A DNA stretch of 64,000 nt, taken from the NCBI RefSeq assembly GCF_050947875.1, contig NC_134569.1:205400127-205464126 (forward strand), read 5' to 3'. The notes below the pieces were generated by a model. That model ran no database searches. It saw only the letters and a list, made by a program, of their open reading frames with translations, and had not been told where the DNA came from. This DNA is from Dermacentor variabilis. Lineage: Eukaryota; Arthropoda; Arachnida; Ixodida; Ixodidae. Both the position numbers and the translations under genes were made by a program. Numbering within the stretch: the stretch's first letter is position 1; each line of letters begins with the position of its first letter. Shown in pieces: positions 57,101 through 64,000 of the stretch.

Positions 57101-57950
57101 GCGCCGATAAACAAGAACACGTCTATCTCGATGGCCGCGGAAACTCGCTGTAAAAACGCCGGAGTGAGGGAGCGCGGCAGCAGCAGCGAGCGGATCGACC
57201 TTCGTGCTGCATGTCGCTTTAATGCGAACTAAGCGTCAAAGGCACAGTGCATACGAAGCTACCAACACTCGGCGCACTTTGTACACTACGCATATCGCTG
57301 TGAAGATGAGGCCCGCTCGACCACGCACTTTGTCCACATTGCAGATCGCTTTCAAGGTACGGGCGCCCGCGCGGCGGCGCAGTATGCAGCAGCCGGCGGA
57401 GAACACTTCCCCTCCAAGTCCTTGAGGCGTGATCGTAGGCTGACGCTCGCAAGCTCTCACTTGCACATATAGCATACGGCGCACGGCGACGGAGACGGCA
57501 GAAATGCGACAGGAAAGTTTAAAATATATTTGCAGGAACTTACAACGCATTTACTGGCATGCAAAATAGATGACAGTCCGCGCGACATCAGCGAGCGTCG
57601 TCGTCTTCTGTAGTGTTCTCAGCGTGCGTCGTCTCTGGCTGCGGTTGGAAACAGGAGTCGCGGTGGCGAAAGCACCGTTCCAGTGCTCGCTAGATCGTCC
57701 GATTGGATCGTCCTGAAGATACATTCAAACCTCTCTTCTCCCGGTGACATGTTCGTTGAAGTGCAGAGTAACAATATTGTTGGTATGACAATAAAACTGG
57801 AGAGCTATTGATGCCACGAACAAGGCACTACTGGTAATAAAGTCACCCCCAGCGTTTGTCGAATGGGTGCTGCAGTAATAAAGTTGACCTACCGACGGGT
57901 GGCCGAACACTTTCTTAAAATATGGACAAGGGGCTGCCCCCCCCCCCCCC
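54181..57950. other. spacer between the inverted arms
   Basis: 3.8 kb without a gene I can support. Subregions are an AT-rich part (56000-57060), a CpG-rich part near 55150-55270, and a GC-rich block at 57060-57480 (CGGAAACTCGCTGTAAAAAC, CAACACTCGGCGCACTTTGT) that looks like a dispersed tick repeat. A C16 run is at 57936-57951, immediately at the inner edge of the right arm. Short open frames (54290-54472, 55523-55828) have no recognisable domain. Confidence 0.6.
57060..57480 (+). repeat. GC-rich dispersed repeat, class unknown
   Basis: Markedly GC-rich, with internal similarity between AGCTACCAACACTCGGCGCACTTTGTACA-type and CGACCACGCACTTTGTCCACATTGCAGATC-type blocks about 75 bp apart, suggesting an old tandem repeat. 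No coding domain. Confidence 0.35.
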
Positions 57951-60381
57951 CCAGGCCCCTCCTGACTTTAAGCACTGCCGAAAACGTGCTTAATGCTTAG
58001 AGTCACTTCTAAACACCTCCTATGCTAGAAGAGCGAGTCCTCGACCTGCACGAGCACTAAATAGGCAGGTAAAATATCTTGCTTGCTTGCGCGTGCTTAC
58101 TCTAGCATATTTTATGACCGGAAGGTGTGCGTGTATGATAAGCAGATCTGTGCATATTCTAGCCACTAGATTTTGAAGGTAGCGCCACCCATCCGCAGTA
58201 TACGGTTGCGCACGAGCTTTCTTCTTATGGATCCACCGTATATTTAAGGCGACGTACGGGATTGCTCGCTCGTACGTGGGACGTAGCTTTATACACTTCG
58301 TTTTTTAGTCGTTAACAGAATTTCTTGAACCGCCCGTGGCACATACCACAATTCTAACTCTTTGGCATAATTACTCGGACATTATTTGCGTACGAAATTG
58401 AGATGCGTATATGACAAACTGCCAAAATTATATTTAATTTTTAACATGATATCTTTACCGAACATGTTGGATTTTACAAATTGTGGCCAGTGGGTCCGCA
58501 TGGCATATTCACTTGGAACAAATTTGGAGGATGACCCATGTTTGGAGAGGTGCGTTCCAAGAGTGTGCAGGAAATGCGTTGTCTTTAAGATTATTTTTTT
58601 CAATTTCGGTGCATCAAAAGGCATTTTGTTACATTAGTAATTGGAATAACGTTATATTTTTACCCCGAATTAGACACCTTGTCCCTGAAAACTGGTCGAA
58701 GTTGCAAAATTATTTCCACGTGGACGTGCCTTGTGAAATAACTGGTAATTTATAAATAGGAATGCGCGCTAAAGTACCAGATTATAAAATTGAGAAGTGA
58801 AATTTTGTTGATTATTCAAATATGTATTTTCATTTCTTTTGCACGTAATACAGGCGTCTCATAGTAATCAGGATAGATGTGTATATTTTCGCTGTATGAC
58901 ACGGACGATTAAAACGAACTGTGTTGTCGTTAAAAATAAAACATAACCACAAAATAGAACTGGCTGTACAAGTATTACACATTTTTACGTTACTCACAAG
59001 CATGCAATATGGTGATGCATCAAGTCTAAAAAATAACTCACGTTGCAGAAGATTTCATTAGGGATTGATGTGGCTTTATTTTGATAATTACTATGTATTA
59101 GCTAAATTACTATCTACTAGTGATAAAGAACTTAAGAGCTGTCACTTGATTGCCATAGTAAATGTCTCTTTTATACATGTGGAATGTACTATGAATGATA
59201 CATGATGTAGAAGAACAAATCTAACTCTGAGAAGTTTAGCGGCAGGGATAGCTTCCTCGCACACGCATGCTACGCAGAAATCAGGGGCGGCTTATACGAA
59301 GTATGTCATGCGTGCGTAGATTTATTCGTGAGACGGGAGCCTGGTGCAGCTCACAGTATAGGCCTGTACAGTCAGTTGTCGAGCGTCAAAGTGTCGCGAC
59401 ATTGTCGCTATTTTTTCGCAACCCTTCCTCAGCATGACGATTTCACCTGTGTTAAACACATATTCTTTCAGCCTCTTCGGATAAAATACCACAAGTAAAG
59501 GTTAACAGCTGAATAACAGTTTTTACAAGAACTTACAAAGTGCCGCATAGATTATAGTCAAGACGCACTATGAGAAAGAGATGAGGTAACCAGAAACAAT
59601 GAGGTGTCCATATCGAGATATATTGAACGAACATTTGACATTGGAAAGATAACTTGCCTCATACGTTCCTACCACGCTGACCTATTTCTAAAGCAGCTGC
59701 ACTGAATTTTCTTTCCTCTAAAACAACACAAATATTCAAGAGATAGTCAAAGCAATGTTGTGCGCCAAACTACGTCGTCTATGATTTCCGAATTCATCAG
59801 TTCAACTTCATTGATAGCAAATTACATTATTTTCAATTGTTGAAACCACTAGTCGTAAATCGCGCTTTAGATCAAGCTGGAAGCTTATTGAGGCAATATG
59901 TATAATGCAGTATAATGATATATAGGCAGAGCTCCAAAACTCAGATGTTGTAATGGGGCACCCTGGACAAGTATCTGCAAGAATATAAGGAATATCTGCA
60001 ACAAGTAAAGTGAAAAAGGTAAAACGTAAACATACTCATTATTGCTTTAATACTATGGGAATACAAATAATACGAGCTTAGTTATATTGGTAGCAATATG
60101 TAGAGTTCGTAGAATTCTTCAATGAAATCTCCAGATACTCTCTATATTCAGTCCTTCAGGCAATTGTTTCAAGCCACCATTCATCCGAATGCGCATATAC
60201 TTGTGTCCCAGACGCAGTCGCGTGTTTCGAAGCAGACGCAACTTAAACTAAAAGCAGACTCAGAGCACCATGACGCACGACACTTCGGTTTTGCAAGATG
60301 CAAAAAACAAAGAGAACACTACAATGTAGCCATGAGTGCTGGAACTTCGTGTGGCAACTAGAGAGGTGTCGCTGTGTCTGG

Positions 60382-60388
60382 TATAAAA
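60382..60388 (+). promoter_or_regulatory. TATA box of cuticle gene 4
   Basis: TATAAAA, 110 nt before the ATG. Its flanks are almost identical to the promoter of gene 3. Confidence 0.78.
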
Positions 60389-60497
60389 GCCCACTGCGCG
60401 CAGGCAGCGACCAACACAAGACAGTCGCCTTCCCTTCTACGCTGCATTGTAGATTGTTGCTCTGCGGACTACTTGCGGGACCTTCGCCTCCACCGCA

Positions 60498-60509
60498 ATG
60501 TACCTAAAG
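60498..60509 (+). CDS. cuticle gene 4 exon 1 (coding part, 12 nt)
   Basis: ATG TAC CTA AAG followed by the donor GTGAGG. Confidence 0.78.
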
Positions 60510-63209
60510 GTGAGGGTGTTTATGATAGCCTTTGCCGAGCGAAGCAGGAATGCACTGCCATATACTTTCGCCACATCGATTCAGTCAAGGTTCGGGAAAA
60601 AATAATGCAAAGATTTTATTTCGAGGTACTTGAACATCAAGTTAATATTTTTAGAAAGCTTAAACATTGCCCTCCATTGGGCAGTGAAAACTACTGCGCA
60701 CGTAAGCTTAAACAAGCAAAATTCAGCGTTGACAGAATCAATTAGACCAACGTATACCGATAGCTCACCCTTATAATCGCTAAAAAATGAATTACTTAGC
60801 CGTTAAGGCATGCAGCCTATAATTAGGAACTGCACTTTGTAGGTTACTGCGAGAATACTACAGTTCACTTGTCTGAATTTCCGATTGCAATACTCAAGAG
60901 ATACTAGTTTTCGCAAAAACGGCGCTCAATGCTGCTTTTATTCTGTAGATATCCCTTGCAAGGCGCAAATTGCTTGTTACCCCAGCTTCCCTGGGTGCAG
61001 TTAATTCTGACTCACAGCAGCAATGATGATGATAATGATTTATTGGTGGCCCCTTTTAAACACAGCGGGGACCAATAACCACCTCGGGTCCCCATACTTG
61101 CTTTTTATTCTATACTTATGGCAAACATCTCCATACCCTTTTCTCTTAACTTCCTCAAAACTTTTCTACCATGTACCGCTACCTATGCCTGCAACGGAGC
61201 CGGTCGAGTCACCCCCTTCCTGGTTCTTTTTCCGCCAATAATTTAAGCCTCTCTATCTTATCTAAGCTGGTCACTGGTTGATAATTCCGTCCGATTTAAA
61301 TCCGGTACTTCTGGAAGGTGCACGTTACCTAAGGACCTGACCGGCTACCTTCGGTTGCCATGACGGCGCGCTGAGTGGTCTCCTGATTTTTTCTGCACCA
61401 TGCACCTGGCTCAGCTTGTTGCGAATATATGCTCCTGTATGTTTTGGCCTCTACGCAACCAGCTGGATCCAAAAATAGCAAGGCACTATCCTTTTTATTA
61501 TCGTACAAATTTATTTCTTCTATAAGTTCTTTCTTCTCATTCTTGTAAATATCCATGGTCCTTTTCGTTACCATTCTTTGCATTCAATTCACTGTCTCTT
61601 TTTCTCTTACTTTTTCCTGATCACTCCTTGTTTTCTATTTACATTTTCAAGTACCCTGTACATAATTCGCAACTTTCTTGACCTCTTCCTTCATTCTGCG
61701 TCCACGCTTTTCAGGTACAGATGCATGTGAACTCTAGCTATACATTAATTGTCATCCATAATTCTGAGTCCTTCAAAACTAATTTTGCTAATTTTGATTT
61801 AAAAAGAAGAGGCCCAGCCCATGTCACCCTGCACTGCCTCATTTGCGGTTTTAGCATGGGCTCCCCAAAGCCAACCGGCCTACCGATCTTTGGTTAACTT
61901 CCACCGCAGATAAGATAACCGATTGTAAGCACAGAAGCGCATTGGCGAAGGTTAGCGCTGGTACCATTACTCCTTTCCATACACGACGCACCATCTCATA
62001 TTTATTGTGGCCCCAAAGTACTCTAGCTATGTCTCATTATTGCTGCGTTCCGCTTCCCCTTTATATTCAGATTGCCTTGGTGGGTGTATGACTAAGTCTT
62101 TTATTCATTTATGTATACGCCAAGGTTATATGTATTGCTTGACTACGGGAATGACTAGCTGTTGAATCGATGCCACGTAATTACTCGTCTCTTCATGAAA
62201 GATCATAGCTGCCAATTTCTCTCTGCTAAATTTGAGGCCTAGATTTATCACTGCGTTACCACAGATATTGGCAAGGGTCTGTAAATCTCTTTTACTGTTC
62301 GCTAGTAGCACTATGTCAACCACATACTTCAGTCCAGGGAGCTTCCGTTACACCATTTCTCCATTACGAATGTAGGATAAATGAAATCCTAATTCGCTGT
62401 CTTCTAGTTGTCTTTCTATTCCCTTAACATAAAGCGTAAACAATAATGGAGACAGAGGACATCCTTGCTTGAGCCCTTGTTGAATTTCCACAACGTCGTG
62501 ACATTTTTCACATTCGCACACAATTTTTACTCGGTTGTCTCTATATGTAACTCTCTCAGCAGCTACACGAAATTGTGATGTATACCTTCGTGCCTGAGAG
62601 TTACGCATAACAATTGGCTTTCTGTTTCGTCGTAGGCTCCCCTAATATCTAGAAATAATATCCATAAAGGTTCATTTTGAGATAATGAAATCTCTATGCA
62701 CTGCGTTAGAACGGACATATCCTCAAATCGTCTGCCTGGTCTCAACACATTCGGTAGTTTCCCCACTACATCATTTTTCTACAGCCACTTCAACAGTTCT
62801 AATTCTATGGCTTGCTTTGTCATTCTATATATGACCCACGTTACTATAGCTAGCCAGTATGAACACGTCTTTTCCTTATCGCATTTGCCTGTGAGATAAA
62901 GGTGTCGCCCTATCTCAAGTAATTCATCATTTGAGGGCGACAACTATTGGGCTTGCGGGGTTTTCTGTGCTGATCGCCACACTAGCTTGAGCAGATGTGC
63001 GAATTTTATATAGATGCATTCGTAATGTCCCACATGAAGTCCATTACTGTTTTCCATAATCCCAGGTGCAAGTGCTGTTTATCTGCGTCGTCTTTGAAGC
63101 CTACGCCCTAGACTACCACCAGCCGAACCAGGCTGGATACACGGGTGCAGGCTTTGCAGGCTATACTACCCCATCGGCGCCCTACGCAAGATACAACGTA
63201 TATGCCTCT
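60498..63209 (+). CDS. cuticle protein gene 4, 5' part (exons 1-2)
   Basis: The near twin of gene 3 on the plus strand. Exons are 60498-60509 (MYLK) and 63066-63209. The signal peptide is MYLKVQVLFICVVFEAYA and the mature start is LDYHQPNQAGYTGAGFAGY. Intron 1 is 2556 nt, exactly as in gene 3. Exon 3 with the chitin-binding domain should start about 2.1 kb after exon 2, near 65.3 kb, outside the window. Against gene 3 the 52 visible residues differ at three or so positions (Phe2 to Tyr, Arg to Gln, Ala to Val). Whether the gene is complete cannot be decided here. Confidence 0.8.
61010..62900 (-). mobile_element. LINE remnant in intron 1 of gene 4
   Basis: The same insertion as 49280-51170, read on the minus strand: LPNVLRPGRRFEDMSVLTQC, LFLDIRGAYDETESQLLC, LKQGCPLSPLLFTLYVKGI and MVDIVLLANSKRDLQTLANI. 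Here the catalytic box has decayed further to MVDI. Antisense to gene 4. Confidence 0.82.
63066..63209 (+). CDS. cuticle gene 4 exon 2 (144 nt)
   Basis: Acceptor ATAATCCCAG, donor GTGAGC. It encodes VQVLFICVVFEAYALDYHQP and onward to NVYAS. The last coding piece visible in the window. Confidence 0.85.
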
Positions 63210-64000
63210 GTGAGCACCAAGTGTGTTTTCTATGCCGCCACGCTTTGCGGCACTTGAAGTTGCAGAGTTAAGAAGGCCAAGAATTGCTCACGTCGCACCT
63301 TCTCTGAGTTAGAGCTCTTTATATACGCCCTTAAGCATTCGTCGATGTAGTCCTCGGCGTTACAGGGTGCCTGCGCTGAAACTTTCTAAGCCAACAGGAG
63401 CATCGCATGCCACGCACAGTCCATTGATCGAAGCAAGCTTCTAGCATAAGCTGCAGTTTCCAGTCGCACCTGAAGCTTGAGCTCAAATTCCGCTTGAACG
63501 CTCATCTTAAGGAAAGCTCTGAAACTTCTTTCAAATGAAACTTTTCAACGATTGCGGCATATGAAGAGGCCCAGTGTCGCACTCGAACATGCCAATAAAG
63601 GTATTCGTCTAATCTATCACGATGATGGAGCAGGACTGGCGGGAGACTAGCACTTATAGTACAAATGCTATGGTCACGGATATGTACAGGGGGTAACCCC
63701 GACGTTCCATAAATGTCGAGAGCTTTAATACCGGTTATATTGTCTGTGTTCTTGAAACAAACGAAGCGTAGCTCTTCATTTCCAGAAGTCAGAAGACCAC
63801 AAGAATTGCATTTTAAAGCGAAGCATTCTTTGCGTCATCCGTAAATACATGACATGTCCCAACACAGTTCAGCAGATTTACAATGTTACGTTTAAGGAGG
63901 CTTGGTGTCCATTGCCCATGGTAACCGGAAAAATGAAATGCTGCACAAGGAGCCTAGGAGGACTAATCTGTCAAATTAATGTGCGAATCAGATACAAAAA

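Larger units (their letters stand above)
57951..64000 (+). repeat. right arm of the long inverted duplication
   Basis: Mirror of 48180-54180. The inner boundary is just after the C-run, where AGGCCCCTCCTGACTTTAAG corresponds to the reverse complement of 54160-54179. The window ends inside the arm. Confidence 0.92.

Overview
This looks like nuclear DNA of an ixodid (hard) tick, probably metastriate. The evidence is spliced arthropod cuticle genes with a chelicerate-style Rebers-Riddiford chitin-binding domain, a very dense load of decayed non-LTR retrotransposons, Ty3/gypsy fragments, tRNA-derived SINEs of the tick Ruka type and short TIR elements, and long introns with GT-AG splicing. There is no bacterial or viral gene organisation. 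The species call is inference.

The real host genes are four members of one cuticle-protein cluster. Gene 1 (+, 13736-19124), gene 2 (+, 26470-30905) and gene 3 (-, 51682-46309) are complete. Gene 4 (+, 60498-63209) runs off the right edge before its last exon. All share one plan: a TATA box, a 12-nt first coding exon (ATG plus three codons), a phase-0 intron of 2.1-2.6 kb, a 144-nt exon 2 that completes the signal peptide, a second phase-0 intron of 1.6-2.2 kb, and (in genes 1-3) a 582-585 nt exon 3 carrying the chitin-binding domain and a Gly/Tyr-rich tail. The spliced products are 245-246 aa secreted proteins, presumably deposited in the exoskeleton.

Layout: 1-5.9 kb is repeat debris (LINE 3' end, palindrome, SINE, microsatellite, diverged tandem duplication, TIR-type repeats). 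5.9-20.3 kb is a duplicated unit around gene 1, carrying three later insertions: a TIR element at 7.2-8.1 kb, a near-complete LINE at 9.0-13.3 kb, and an exon-3 fragment at 19.9-20.2 kb flanked by 12-bp direct repeats. 20.3-26.3 kb is repeats, minisatellite and LINE debris. 26.3-31.0 kb is gene 2. 31.3-45.7 kb is a nested graveyard of LINE, gypsy gag/pol, TTAA-MITE and TIR elements. 45.5-54.2 kb is the unit around gene 3, and 57.95-64.0 kb is the gene 4 unit.

The strongest structural signal is a long, near-identical inverted duplication. 48180-54180 is matched in reverse by 57951-64000 around a 3.8-kb spacer, with genes 3 and 4 divergently transcribed. Intron 1 is 2556 nt in both arms, and the distance from exon 2 to the matching edge is 791 nt in both. 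A LINE remnant in intron 1 and SINE material in the 3' flank are shared with gene 1, so those insertions predate the duplications, while other insertions are unique to gene 1. The cluster therefore carries its own relative insertion clock. All similarity statements are by-eye comparisons within the window; no database search was run.
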